NCBI GenBank assembly: GCA_014529385.2
Contig: CM043947.1
Location: 97,748,036 to 97,812,035, forward strand
DNA: 64,000 nt
Reading direction: 5' to 3'
Source: Adiantum capillus-veneris
Taxonomy: Eukaryota; Streptophyta; Polypodiopsida; Polypodiales; Pteridaceae
The notes below the pieces were generated by a model. That model did no database searches. It saw only the letters and a program-made list of their open reading frames with translations, and had not been told where the DNA came from. Of this stretch, positions 24,912-36,895 are shown one piece after another; position 1 is the first letter of the stretch; every line of letters starts with the position of its first letter. The translations under genes were made by a program, and so were the position numbers.

Positions 24912-25066
24912 TGTTGAGAGAGAGAGAGAGAGATTAGAGAGAGAGCACAAAAATAGAACCCCAAAGTGTGTAGAATACACACATGAGATGATGTATATAT
25001 AGAGGGGACCTGCGTGCCGTATATAGAGAAGCCATACATTGAGTAGCTTTGCATATAAGCTCAACA
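24912..25066 (-). repeat. 5' LTR of the non-autonomous copia-type element
   Basis: 155 bp; matches 22516-22680 apart from the shorter GA tract, substitutions and one short extra segment (AGAGAAGCCATACATTGAGT region). Confidence 0.92.
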
Positions 25067-25071
25067 GCTAT

Positions 25072-25379
25072 AATATGATCATAGGAGTGGCGATGGTATT
25101 GAATGATATCCATGTAATATATTGGAATTTTTCTATTTCATGCCTTCCTCAAATAATGAGGTGAACATGGTGATCCGAGCCTATCACAAAATTTTGTTAA
25201 CTATATTTTATTGGTTTTCCTTGCTTCTAGAGGTTTACAATAAAAGAAAGAGTGAGAACACCCTCTTGGAAAAATTCAAAAAAAAAAAGACTTAATGGGA
25301 ATTTTTCTTTGACTAGTTCACAGGAGGTGAAAGGTAGAACCTAATAGTAAAGGGAAGGGAAATATGTAAATGTGAAAAG
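25072..25379. other. Unassigned, no gene seen
   Basis: AT-rich sequence right of the GCTAT target duplication. I see nothing specific in it. Confidence 0.5.
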
Positions 25380-26399
25380 AAAAGATATGATGTGTTTGTG
25401 GAGCCATGCAACCAGGATTTAAGGGTCATGAGGGGCTCATATCATCATGGATTTGGAGGCATATGATGATTCAAACAGATGGGACCCAGATGGAAGACTT
25501 GGTGGAGGAAGGAAACAGACACATGATTTTTTTGGATTTTTTAAAAATACGTCCACTCCGATCTAAGAAAAGTTTTCTTCATCAAAGTTGTAGCTTATGA
25601 GCTGAAGATTCTGACCATATTTTTTTTTATAATTTTTGCATCTATGGTTTAGGAGATATGGCCAAAATGGTGGACGCCAGTTTTTCCAACTGTGGTGGAT
25701 ACCACCCCCTCTACCTTTACACACACACCCTTCCTTTTCCACATTGAGTCCTTCTCTAAAAATCAGCCATTAGTCTCTTCACCCTCCCCTTCTTCCTCCT
25801 CTCTCTCAAGCTCATAAAACAATCACAAATTCCTCTTCTAATCACCTCTCAAATCATGCTTAATCTTGTGTTGTAATTCTTTACATTTTAAAATAAGGAA
25901 GCTCTTGGACTCAAGCTATGGAGGAAGGAGTGAAGACAACACAAGTGATGATGGAGTCAATTAGTTGCAAATTGGTCAACAATCACTTGGAAGGATCTTC
26001 TTCATTGGTGGAATGTCCCTAATCAAGCTTCATTTGTACAAATTGCACTTGGATCTTAAACTCACTCCTAATCACTCTCTTGCCTATATATAGAGCCCCC
26101 GCCCCTTTGTAATTTCAAGTCTCCCTCAGCCTCATTGAGTCTTTGTATCACTCATCATGAGCCATAAAGATCATTCATTCACTCCATTCTTTGCACATTA
26201 TAGAGTGCAAATTGTTTTATGCTAGTAACCTCCCCTCCTCTTACTTATGTTAATTAGGAGAGATCTTGAGAGTGCTTGATGTGATTTTTTCTAATTCTTG
26301 AGTTGTTGTTTAGTAATCTACATGCTATCTGTGTTGGGAGTGCTTGAAGTTATCCATTCCTTGTACACACACTAAGGTTAATGCTTCATTCAAAGCGAT

Positions 26400-26469
<70 letters not shown>

Positions 26470-26640
26470 GCAGCGGTCCTAGTCCACGCTTCCAAGACTA
26501 GGTGGTGCCCTCATCTCATTTCCCTTGTGGCGCAATGGAGTTTGTTTTGGTGTAGAGGCCGCCATTCCAAATTTCCTTCGTCATAAATTGGTGCCCCCAT
26601 GGAGGAGTTCTCAAGCAGCCTCTGTCAATCCTATGAAGGA
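25380..26640 (+). repeat. Probable decayed gypsy LTR with PBS
   Basis: The last 250 bp resemble the end of the long G2 LTR: a CT microsatellite (26401-26464), GTCCTAGT...CCAAGACTAGGTGGTGCCC, then a GGCCGCC segment and a TTGGTGCCCCCATGG primer-binding site at 26588-26602. Upstream, a TATATATA box at 26085-26092 followed by GAGCCCCCGCCCC could be its promoter. The LTR start is not defined, and the sequence after the PBS (26603-27084) has no recognisable gag. Confidence 0.55.
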
Positions 26641-27084
26641 AGGTCCATCAAATTCTCCGAGACTTCCACTATAGTCTCCCAAAGAAGCTCGAGAAAAGAA
26701 GCATCTTTATCGACAAACGACACGTATGCGGGTAAAGATAGTTAACTACATACACCCTTGTTTGCTTCAAGGAAAATCTTGTAGTCATCAAGTCCCTAGG
26801 TCAAAGCATTGGGGTCAAGTTTTAGTGCAAAAGCTTTCAATTTTGACATAAAACCTGGGAGAATTTCATGTTTTTCCTTATTTTAACCGGCTAGGGAAAA
26901 TAGCCAATTGTAATTGACCGCATGTTAGTCTTCAAAGAGGTTGCAAATCTTTACATTAGCCAATCATAAATGAACTTATATTTCTCTAAGAGATTTTGCC
27001 TTATGAGTCGATTCTTCCATGCAATCATCTGTCTATTGATTATTATGTACTAACGGTTTAGTAAACTCTAATAGTGCTTGGAGA
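26641..27084. other. Unassigned
   Basis: No gene or clear repeat seen. It links the gypsy PBS remnant to the minisatellite unit at 27085. Confidence 0.4.
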
Positions 27085-27178
27085 TGTCCACAAAATGTAT
27101 CATGGTGAGTACCATGATGCATGGTATATAGAACCATGATGATGATTGCTATTTATAAGTTTCTATTTGATTTCATTA
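27085..27178 (+). repeat. Minisatellite unit flanking the DNA transposon, left side
   Basis: Single unit with TGGTGAGTACCATGATGCATGG and CCATGATGATGATTGCTATT. The same unit recurs about four times, in the same direction, directly right of the transposon (53987-54365). Confidence 0.75.
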
Positions 27179-27181
27179 GGG

Positions 27182-27208
27182 CCAAAAACTACTCAAAAAG
27201 GGCTGTGT
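27182..27208 (+). repeat. Left terminal inverted repeat of the DNA transposon
   Basis: Starts CCAAAAACTACTCAAAAAGG and continues GCTGTGT. Pairs with the reverse complement of 53960-53986, with mismatches only at positions 9, 22 and 26. Just inside, 27230-27250 holds a GCCGTTT...AAACGGC hairpin. Confidence 0.8.
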
Positions 27209-27309
27209 AAGGAATTACTAATTAGCAAAGCCGTTTGTGGTCAAAACGGCTCCAAATTTGTCCGTTTTGGTCATTTAAAGCATATCTATGCAATCTAAAG
27301 CGTATCTAG

Positions 27310-27452
27310 TGTTGGAGCTATATATGGCTCACTCTACTGAACTTGGTCTCACCTATATATTTGTATCTTGTCCTCAATATGAATCAGTCTTTGGGAGCGT
27401 ATATGGTGTGTCTCTTGTCTCGTCTCTCTTTCTTTCTCTGTACATCTCAACA
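27310..27452 (+). repeat. copia 5' LTR (143 bp)
   Basis: TGTTGGAGCTATATATGGCT ... TACATCTCAACA. Very short for an LTR. A TATATAT segment near the start may serve as promoter. Confidence 0.96.
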
Positions 27453-27464
27453 TGGTATCAGAGC
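27453..27464 (+). promoter_or_regulatory. copia primer-binding site
   Basis: TGGTATCAGAGC, complementary to the 3' end of initiator tRNA-Met; it abuts the LTR. Confidence 0.95.
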
Positions 27465-28138
27465 GGTAACAATCACGCGCCGATTCAATTCATGGTGACA
27501 ACAGTATGTGTATGTGATTCGCATGTAAGATTCAAAATTGTTACAAATTTTATTTTTGAGCGTTGATTCTTGTTAACTGTGGTTGTTTTGTGTTAAGAAG
27601 AATATGATTAGTGTTTTATGTGGCGTTTATTTATAATCAATCTAATCGTTGATTACGTTTTCTTGTTAATGACACCCTGAACTTCATCTCAATTTTTATT
27701 GCTGTTCTGCTCAAAATTTAGAGAAACGGGAAAAGCGCTATGGAGCGTAGCGTAATCACACTTTTCATCCAAAACATGTTCGTCTCCTCGAGCTCTTCGA
27801 TTTGAGTTCTAGGTTTGCGTCAATCGGAGTTTGCAACAGAAAGTTATGTTGTTTTTACTGCAATAGAGCTTGACGCAGCTTTCTTCGTCCTACTTCTTCG
27901 TGAAGCGTCTGCGATCGTTTTTTTATATTTTGGCGTTAACTTTTTCGAGAAGATTTAGCTTTTTGCTATTCGTATTGTGGCCTTCAATCTTGCGTCTCAC
28001 GCCACTCTATTTTGAGGACTCGTTTATTATTAACGTCTCCTTTACCTTGTCTTTTTTGGGTGACGTCTCTCACATCTTTGGATGTTCCTTGAGCATCCTT
28101 CTTACGTTTATCGTTGACAGAACGCAGTACTTATATCT
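27465..28138 (+). other. copia leader and degraded gag N-terminus
   Basis: The first 100 or so residues of Gag should lie here, but I find no open frame that continues into the clear Gag frame at 28139. The usual start Met cannot be placed. Either the N-terminus is frameshifted or the leader is long. Confidence 0.5.
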
Positions 28139-31100
28139 CTCTCATTCTCAATTGCAGCTCGTCGGTATATTCTTTCTGCTCTTGATTCCCTTTTGCTTGA
28201 TATGTATGAACTGCCTACTTCCCATGACGTATGGAAGTACCTTATTGCAAACTTTAAGAAGAAATCTGTTACAGAAATACTTTATTTGAGAGGGTTGCTT
28301 AACAAGTTACAATATGAAGTTGGTACTGCCATGACGGGACATATTGAGTCTTTCAAATCTATTATTAATCAACTTGCTGCTGCCGGTGATCCTGTTCCAC
28401 AAAAGCAACTGATTACACTTCTCCTTGATACGGTGAAGGACTCTTCTTATGATAACATTGTTACTATTCTCTCTAATAAAGATGGTCTTGATTTCGACCA
28501 AGCTTGCATGTCTTTAATTGAATACTCTCAACGTCAAGAACGTCGGAATGCTGGTCACGATACAGCTATGATTTCACAAGAGGAGACTGAGTCACAACAG
28601 ATGGAACGTGCTTTTTATGCTCGAAGGCGTCCATTTCAACGAGGAAACCGCAGAGGTGGCCGTCGCGGTAATATTTTCTCTCGTCTCAAATTTCCTAATA
28701 AGCAATGTTCTTACTGCAACAGAAATGGCCATACTGAAGATGATTGTTGGGCACGTCAATATGATGAAGAACACAATATTACCACAAAACAACCACGTTT
28801 ATCTAGAGACTCTTCTTCTTCTTCTTGTGAATATTGTGGACGATCTGATCATCCCACTCATATGTGCTATAAGCGTCGATTCGACACAGATCGGAATAGA
28901 GCATATGCTACTGAACATCGAAACAACATTGTACCAGAAACAAGCTGCGTCCTATGTTCAGTTGCTCCAGACAGAATACTTCATGTACGTGATGGATCAC
29001 TTTTTATTGTCGATTCTGGTGCTACAGGAAATATGACATATCAGTCTAAGTGGGTCCATAACTATCATCCACTGCCAGTTCAACGTGTTGTTTATCTTGC
29101 TGATGATACTACTTGTCAAGTAAAGGGTATTGGAGACTTATATCTTCGTACCTTATCTTCTTCCAATCGAATTTTGTGAGGAGTATAACATGTACCAGAT
29201 CTTCAACGTAATCTTCTTTCAGTTGCTAGACTTGTTGATCTTGGTCTGTTTGTTGGATTTGATTATACCAAATGCCGAATTGAGAATGATGGACAGACTA
29301 TAGCCACTGCTCCTCGAAACGGTAATTTATTTGAACTCTCTCTCAACGATGCTGTAGCAAATATTGTCACTGCTCCAGGTGATCATGATTGCAAAGTATG
29401 GCATCACCGTTTTGTTCATGCTGATTTCTCAAAACTCCTTGATCTTCAACGTCGTGATCTTGTTCATGGCATGGATCTTAAAGTACATCCCCATATGGGA
29501 ATTTGTGAATTTTGTGCTCTTGGGAAACACAATCGTAAACCCTTTCTTCTTTCAAATACAACTCATTCTCATGACATCTTGGATCTTGTTCATACTGATA
29601 TACGTGGACCTCTACCTTCTTCGAGATCACAATATCGCTACTTCATTACTTTCATTGATGATTTCTCAAGGTATACGACTGTATTTCTACTTAGACAAAC
29701 ATCTGAAGCCTTATCTGTTTTAAAACAATTCCACAAGGCTGCGGAACTTCAAACTGGTCGTCGCCTTAAGAAGCTTCGTAGTGACAATGGAGGCGAATAT
29801 GTTTCTCAAGAGTTTGTGAGTTACTGTGCTGATAGTGGAATTCATCATGAACACACTATTCCATATTCGCCTCAACAGAATGGTGTTGCTGAACGAAAGA
29901 ATCGCACTATTCTCAATGCTGTAAGATGTATGCTGATTCATTCTGGCTTATCTCGTGTTTTCTGGGCTGAAGCTACTTTGACAGCAACATTTATTCAGAA
30001 TCATCTTCCTACTATTGCACCCTCTGGTAAGATGCCCATCACAGCATGGACAGGTGACATTCCTTCTGTATCTCATTTTCGAACCTTTGGATGTATTGCT
30101 TATATTCATGTTCCCAAAGAAACACGAACAAAGCTTGATGCTCCTGGTCTTAAAGTTATTTTTATTGGATATTCTGACACTTCCAAAGGCTACAAATTCT
30201 ATGACCCTTCCTCCAAGAAAGTAATTGTGAATCGTGATGCTACTTTTAACGAACAGCTTATGGGAGGCTCATGGTCCATGGATGATTCTGATGATACTAA
30301 ATCATTGCTTCAGGCTTTTCCATTTCTTTCAAAAGATGAAACTCTTCCTATAGAGCAACTTTCCTCCTCACAACCATCCATTCCAAATGTTGTCAATGAT
30401 GATATTGATATTTTTGTTGATCTGCCTATTGATTTTGAACATGGCTCATGTCATGTTTATGATGACGATATTGCTGATAATGCTTTTTCTACTTCTGAAG
30501 ATCCCGTTACTTATGATGAAGCTATCTCTTCACCACAAAAGGATCAATGGCAAGAGGCTATGGAAGCAGAGTACGATTCTCTTATCTCTAAAGGTACATG
30601 GATACTAACTGAATTACCTCCTAGTTGTACAGCTATTAAATGTAAGTGGGTGTATAAAACGAAAGTAAAAGCAGATGGATCTTTTGACAAGTTCAAGGCG
30701 CGTTTAGTTGCAAAAGGTTACTCCCAAGTAGCTGGTGTTGATTATCAAGAGACTTTTTCACCAGTTGTTCGCATTACAAGTGTTCGAGTTTTATTGGCAT
30801 TTGCTGTTCAATTTGATTTAGAAGCTCATCAAATGGATGTGCGAACTGCTTTTCTTAATGGTGACTTGGAAGAGGAAATTTATATGGAACAACCAGAACG
30901 GTTTGTTATTCCAGGTAAAGAAGACCTTGTTGCTCAACTCCATAAGGCACTATATGGTCTCAAACAAGCTTCGCGAGCCTGGTATACAAAATTTGATCTT
31001 TTTCTCACCTCTAAAGGATTCATCTCTTGCTCGTCAGACCCCAACTTATACATAAAACGCCAAGGTAGCAGTTTTGTGATTCTTGCTCTTTATGTGGATG

Positions 31101-32080
31101 ATACCATCCTTGTTTCCAATGATTTGGGATTTCTTCAGCAAGTGAAAAAGTTATTGTCTTCTGCATTCGATATGGTGGATCTTGGAGAGATTCACTCTTG
31201 TCTTGGCATTCAAATCCAACGGAACCGTACAAAAGGTATTTTATTCCTTCGATAGTCAAAGTTTATTGTAGATACTATTCAAAAATTTGGTATGGAATCT
31301 GCACAATCAGCCAACACACCTTGTCTTGCGAGCTCTACGAAGAATACTTTTGACAATGGCGGTCAACTTGTCACAAATCAACCTTATGCTAACTTGATTG
31401 GATGTCTTCAGTTTGTTGGCATGAACACTCGTCCTGATATTCTGTTTGCTGCTAACTATCTTGGACAACATCTTGCATGTCCTTCTCTTAAGAATTGGTC
31501 TGCTGCAAAGCGTGTATTGAAATACTTGAAAGGCACTACAGATTTTGGTTTAGTCTATCGACGACAACTCACATCGGATTCTATGCAATCTCTTTCTCTT
31601 TTGGGTTACACAGATGCAGACTGGGCAAGCTCACATTTATCTATGCGATCTGGTAGTGGAAATTGCTTCTTTATAAATGGTTGTCTTGTTTCTTGGACCA
31701 ACAAGAAACAACGTTGTGTTGCAGTTTCTACGACTGAGTCAGAATATGTTGCGGTATCACTTGCAGCTCGTGAGTTGATTTGGCTTCGACAAATGCTGGT
31801 TGATATTGGTCACTCTCCTCTTTCTAGCACACCCTTGCGGTGTGACAACCAAAGTGCTATTAGTCTTGCAAAAGACTATGTTCAACATAATAAGTCAAAG
31901 CACATTGATGTCCATTATCATTATGTCAGGTATGAAGTACGCAGGGGAACCATTATGGTTGAACACTGTCCAAGTGACCAGATGATTGCAGACATTTTGA
32001 CCAAAGGCCTCAATGAGTCACGTTTCATCCTCTCGCGCTCGGAGCTTGGAGTTGCTTTGGCCTCACTCTTTCTAGATTAG
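28139..32080 (+). pseudogene. copia Gag-Pol polyprotein with three in-frame stops
   Basis: One reading frame throughout. Gag (to about 28960) carries two zinc knuckles, CSYCNRNGHTEDDC and CEYCGRSDHPTHMC. Protease has VDSGATGNM at about 29010-29035. TGA at 29177-29179 and TAA at 29186-29188 follow. Integrase has an H...C-x-x-C zinc site near 29415-29520 and the catalytic core with HTDIRG, RSDNGGEY and a later Glu in NGVAERKNR. RT has the LYVDDTILV box near 31090. A TAG at 31253-31255 precedes the last part. RNase H has YTDADWA and ends with ADILTKGL. Key catalytic residues are all present; only the stops disable it. It may supply proteins to the non-autonomous relative at 22516-25066 if another intact copy exists. 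Confidence 0.95.
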
Positions 32081-32327
32081 CTTCTTTTCTATTGTAATAG
32101 CTTTGTACATATGACATTGTAATCTTTTAGGTACCATGCACTATGCACACTCCACATTTGCACCTTGTGATATCTAAGTCACTTGAATATTTGTACATAG
32201 ATGCACAATTCACTTTCACATCATCACCGCTGGTTCATATTTCACATTGTATAGGGGCTTGGGTTTTTCCCTTGAACTCCCCAAGGGTTTTTTCATCCAA
32301 AGCTAGAGACCTTTGTTTGAGTGGGGG
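32081..32327 (+). other. copia 3' untranslated region and polypurine tract
   Basis: Non-coding. Ends TTTGAGTGGGGG before the 3' LTR. The segment GGTTTTTCCCTTGAACTCCC is shared with 22.7 kb (-) and 54.8 kb (+), which marks the copia-type family. Confidence 0.85.
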
Positions 32328-32470
32328 TGTTGGAGCTATATATGGCTCACTCTACTGAACTTGGTCTCACCTATATATTTGTATCTTGTCCTCAATATGA
32401 ATCAGTCTTTGGGAGCGTATATGGTGTGTCTCTTGTCTCGTCTCTCTTTCTTTCTCTCTACATCTCAACA
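32328..32470 (+). repeat. copia 3' LTR (143 bp)
   Basis: Matches the 5' LTR except for C instead of G in the CTCTGTACATC segment. Followed by the target duplication TCTAG. Confidence 0.96.
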
Positions 32471-32701
32471 TCTAGGTACATATCTCTAAATATTCAAAAA
32501 GTTATCATTTTCTTCACATTCCTTTGTGGCTCACCTCGAAATTTGTTTTCATTTACTTCACTTGGCGGCAAATAGTTGTTTCCACTTTTGAATCTCTCTT
32601 TTTTCTCTCACCTTTCGCGAGCTTTTTCTCTTCTTCTCTGATGCACCTTGTTCTGCTGCTACGTTATTTTCATTATACTTTCTACTCCTTCATTACTTAC
32701 A

Positions 32702-35102
32702 ATGACTAATACATCTTCCATTGGTGATAACCGCAAGTTTCACTTGAATATTAAGCTAAGCCAGGAATATGCTACTACGCGGAGTGTCTATCAAAGACCA
32801 GTTACAATTGCAAATGAAGCACAACAACTTCGCAACGAGGGAAAGAAACACATTGATATATGGACAGATGGGAGCTTGTATCCACCGGATCCTAGCACTA
32901 GAAGGTATCCATCTTTTGACACACCTCATGATTTGATGAGATTTGTTGGTGATGGGGTTGATGGCTTACTAGGATATAGTTCTAGGTTATCTCATTTACA
33001 CATTGATCATACACATTACATTCAATATCCCAAAACTGTTTTGTCTTCAAATGCAGCAAGAATTTTAGAACTTGAAAACCAAATAGCATCTCTAAAACAA
33101 GAAAATCACCAACTTTGGACTTTAAAAGAAACTCCAATAGGATTAAGAGCACGAGTAAAGAAAATGAGAGATGTAGTAAACTTAACAGAAGGTTCTGAGC
33201 AAAGAAAAAAATATTAAAGATTACTAGAGAACATGTGACTAGTCTTTTAGGATTTGATATGTCCAATGGTCAAGAAAGGGTGAGATTTTTGAATGAGGTA
33301 ATGAACAAAAGTGATATTCTTAAACTTTTGAAACTTCCTGAAAATCAAACTCAGAAAAAAATGGTATTTCAAAGTTTACTGAAAGATATGGGTTTACTGG
33401 TCCAACCTTCTCAAATGCAAGAAGTTTGTGACACAGTGGGGGTGAGTAGAAGGGGTTACAGGGCCATCTCTAAAACTTGGTTTCAGGTTTTAAAGTATTA
33501 CAAGATTAAAGCTTTTGGGTTGCCTAGGCCTCATAATGTTGGGAAAGTTAGGACTCTATTAAACGAAGAAATACCCGAACATTTTGGAGAGTACTATCAT
33601 ATAGAAGGAACGATGCCATATGAAAAACAGAAAAAAAAATCTTCTTTTGAGTATAATGTTTTTAATAACATTTGGATGAGTATAAAAAATGTTGAATCTG
33701 CTATGGTGAGATACTATAATATGCAAGTAGATTGTGAAGGAAAACTTATATTTGTTCTGAAATTGGATGAAGCTTAAATTCAAAAATGTCAAAAAATGGA
33801 AAGAGTATCCATATCCCTTATGAATAGAGCATTGGACTATAGCCAGGGTAAGCTTGATTCCCCATACCACAAAACTCAATCAGAAATGGAACTTTGGTGG
33901 ATCGGAGCAACTCAAATACCAGTAGAAAATCATGATACATTGAAATGGCTGTTTTTGCAGACCGATATCCCTTGTGTTATACAAGACCAAAATGCAGGTG
34001 AAAAACTCTATTTAGATGGCATGGGTGACTTTTTTGTAGAATGGCACTTGAGTGCCGACCTAAAATCACTAAAGTGCATGTTGGTGTATGTGGAGGTGCC
34101 AATACGTACCAAGATCCATGTCTATATTGCATGGCAAGCACTGGAACAAAAGGATGGCTTGCAGAACACGAGGTTGGAAAAGCATCATCGGGAATAGTGT
34201 TAACGTCATCGACTACCCATCATCTTCTATGATTTGGGATCCAAATATTCTAACAATAGATTTAAAAAATGTACATATATGAACAATGCATGCAGAGATA
34301 TTTAGAATCTTGGAAAAATTGCTTCGACTCCATCTGGACTATGCATATTCTATTAAGCCAACTAAACTTGCAGACGAGTGCATAGAAAAATGCGAGGCTT
34401 TGCTCTCTCAAATGGGTTTTCATGGTGGTCAGGTGCATCTAAAAAAAGATCCCACTCTTTCAAAAGGAACCGGTGATGTTTTGCAAGATGTTTCAATGGG
34501 TGGAGCAAAAGCCATAAGATTTTTGAGTAACCATGATAACAAACAAGTTGATGCTATGTGGAACTGCTGGAAGGATCTTTGTGTTATAACAACCAATGTC
34601 AAAAGTAGACCAGATGTAGCCAACAAACGCATGGAAGTGTGGAAGAAGCTCGACAATTTTTTGAAAGTTTTGAGACAACAAGTTAGCTCTGCTACTTATG
34701 CAGATGACTTTAAAAAGACAATAAAGCTTTTAATAACTGCTATTACATATGCTTGGGGAGCAAAAGACATCACATATTACTTGGTGAGTATTCAATTACT
34801 TTCTAAAGTCTGGATAGTATTTTACTTTGCATCCTATTGAGTTGAACTAATTTTTTTAAAATTTTTAGCATATTCTGTACCTGCATGGACCATATTTTTC
34901 AAAACAAGGACCCCTTGCAACATGGAATACTCAGGGAATGGAAAAATCTCACTATCAAGCGAGGACTTCTTTTTTCAAATGTACGAGAAAGGGAGGTGGA
35001 CAAAGAAGGAGCAATGCACTAAAGGAATTATTCAATTGGTTCTATAGGATGCAATTACAATGGATGAGATCAAACAACCATGCTGCTCAACCACATATCT
35101 GA
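32702..35102 (+). pseudogene. DDE-transposase-like gene of the DNA transposon
   Basis: Starts MTNTSSIGDNRKF; a coiled-coil/leucine-zipper stretch (AARILELENQIASLKQ) lies at about 33055-33110. The frame then shifts at an A run (about 33197-33215). The following part holds candidate catalytic residues: LKLDEA (about 33762-33774), SADLKSL with a later CLYC pair (about 34050-34125), a MHAEIFRILEKLL segment after a TGA (34280-34282), and GMEKSHYQAR in the last exon. A GT-AG intron of about 90 bp precedes that exon (donor GTGAGT near 34781, acceptor TTTTTAG near 34869). D, D with C-x-x-C, H and E-x-x-H in this order suggest a cut-and-paste transposase. I cannot assign a superfamily. Other breaks: TAA at 33775 and a frameshift at about 34085. 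It converges with the next gene, with ends about 95 bp apart. Confidence 0.6.
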
Positions 35103-35196
35103 GATTAATGCTTCACTTTGAAACTTTGTACTAAATCTTTCTAAAGAGATCCAAATTCAAAAAAGATATTTTGGTGTAAAAATTATCAAATTTACA

Positions 35197-36778
35197 TCAG
35201 TTTTTGATTTTTTTAATATCTCCAGACATGTCACCCCTATATCTCAAAAACTTTCTTCTTTTATAGCCCCCAAGAAGGTTGACATTTGTCTCCTCAGCTG
35301 CTGCTGCATAGCTAGAGTAGCAAAGAAAGTATCCTGCTCTTGAGGCATTGAATCCTGCAGCATATCCAAATATTCTAAGTGCTGCTGCTCTCTCAAGTAG
35401 CATAATCTTGTTTGCATTGATTTGAAGGGGAGTGTACCCTAAAAACCGTGACAATATCTTCAGTGGAAACATTGGCAACTCAGGATCTTTAGAATACTAC
35501 ATGTGGAAAGCATAGAAGGTGGCACAATCCAATGTAGGCATGTAGTGCATGAGAGAGGAGGCATCCCTTCTTGAAGAGCCCTCTATTGATTTCCCTCTCA
35601 AGCCTTTAGCTCTCCCAAGAAAATTTTCTTTGTCAAGGAGTTCAATCTGCAAAACAAGACAATGAGTAATTAAAACTAACTTGAAAAAAAAGAAATATTT
35701 CAGTAGGGAGATCACCTTTTGCAATTCATCTTCGGCAATGACTTTTTCTTGAAGGAAATTGCATGATCCGGTCATCTCTCTTATGTCAACCTCCTTTCCA
35801 AAAATTTTCAGCTTAAAGTCTCTGCCAAAATATTGGATGCCAAGCTCAACAAGCCTCTTCTCAAAATCCTCATCTTTGAGGGAAGGTTTTTCCTCTTCCA
35901 CTCTTCTCATGCATAGAGCAAGTGCATCAGGAGCAGTCAAAAAATCTTTATTGGATGTATGAAGATCAAGTGCCAAAAACTCCTCTTTTGACTCTTCTTC
36001 TGTGTCAATAAAATCTTTGGCCACCTCAGAAGCTTCATAAATGGTTGCAATACAGTAGTCCTCCCTCATATTAAGCAAACACTGGATATGATGGAGAGGA
36101 AGATACTCTTTCCCATTGATAAAGAAGTAGGGAAGGTTTGGAATAGTAAGCGAAGCTTCAGATACCTCTACCTCATCTGTTGGCTCATCAATGACAGTAC
36201 TAGCTCTAAATTGAGCAATATCAAAATTTGGACTCTCCTGCTCCTCAGCTGCAACATCAACTTCCTCCTCTTCTAGAATTTCACTTTTCTCAAGATGCAA
36301 AACTGTGGAAACATTTTTATTTGTTGCCTCATCTGTATCTTTCACTTCATCAGATTTGCCTTGCATGTCAACTTTAAGGAACAAAAAAAAAAAGAAAAGC
36401 AACTTCTTTTGGAACAGGTTACAAGGTTTTAAATGTAATTGACAAGAAATGGTAGGTGGAAAAACAAAGGAAGTCTTCTTAGAAAATCTTCCAAACCTCC
36501 TTTTTGCTCTTCTCAATTGAGTGTGTAGTATATTCGGTTAGATGACAATAAGCCTTCCCATCTAAAACCAAACACTTTCCTTCAACTGCTTCTTCAAACT
36601 CTTTGAATTCTTTTGCCAAGAAGTCTTTCCATTGGTCTAACAAAGCTGCAAGATCAAACACAGGGTTGAATATTTCATATGCTTTGGTGTACACCTCCAT
36701 GTCACCACCATCCATCATAGCCACCAATAGTTTCTCACTTGGACTCTCCTCCAAAATCTCCTCCCGGCCTTCAATCAT
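35197..36778 (-). pseudogene. Unknown acidic protein gene of the DNA transposon
   Basis: ATG at 36778 (MIEGREEILEESPSEK). A probable first intron ends at a T-rich acceptor near 36380, with the donor near 36495; it would join exon 1 to a highly acidic stretch rich in EEEE. Then come a segment with FINGKEYLPLHHIQCLLN, an ELGIQYFGRDFKLKIFG segment and a second small intron (about 35715-35648, GTGATC...TTTTGCAG). The C-terminal part has GRAKGLRGKSIEGSSRRD and an alanine-rich LRIFGYAAGF stretch, and ends in a basic tail. One in-frame TAG (35497-35499) breaks it. I recognise no domain. It is divergent from the H3-Ulp1 gene across the motif array, so the two could be co-regulated. A role in transposition or chromatin is only inference. 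Confidence 0.5.
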
Positions 36779-36895
36779 GGTAGAGGAAAGGTCGACAGGT
36801 GAAGCTAGGTACAAGGTACGGAAATACGCCCAACGTTTGCAAATGTACTAGTGCTAATGTACTAGTGCCAATGTACCACAGCAAAACGAACAACC

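Larger units (their letters stand above)
22516..25066 (-). mobile_element. Non-autonomous copia-type LTR element with captured gypsy fragment
   Basis: Minus-strand element with two LTRs of 155-165 bp and a perfect 5-bp target duplication, GCTAT, at 22511-22515 and 25067-25071. The PBS (24911-24897) reads TGGTATCAGAGCAGG, the initiator-Met type site common in copia elements. At the other end a GAGAGGGGG polypurine tract precedes the 3' LTR. The 3' region (GTGGGTTTTTCCCTTG, then CCAAGGGTTTTTTCATCC) is shared with the autonomous copia element at 27310-32470, which could supply proteins in trans. Inside are a minisatellite, two copies of a leader segment of roughly 190 bp, and a gypsy RT/RNase H fragment. 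No copia gene is present. Confidence 0.88.
27305..32475 (+). mobile_element. Ty1/copia retrotransposon, full length (5.16 kb)
   Basis: LTRs of 143 bp at 27310-27452 and 32328-32470, one visible difference between them. Perfect 5-bp target duplication TCTAG at 27305-27309 and 32471-32475. PBS TGGTATCAGAGC directly after the 5' LTR, polypurine tract GAGTGGGGG directly before the 3' LTR. Domain order gag, protease, integrase, RT, RNase H is that of copia. Structurally complete and apparently recent, but the polyprotein carries three stop codons. It lies 101 bp inside the left TIR core of the DNA transposon. Confidence 0.96.

Noticed and set aside
27870-28289. 139-codon hydrophobic frame in the copia leader
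   Set aside because: It overlaps the true Gag frame in another phase and shows no Gag motif.
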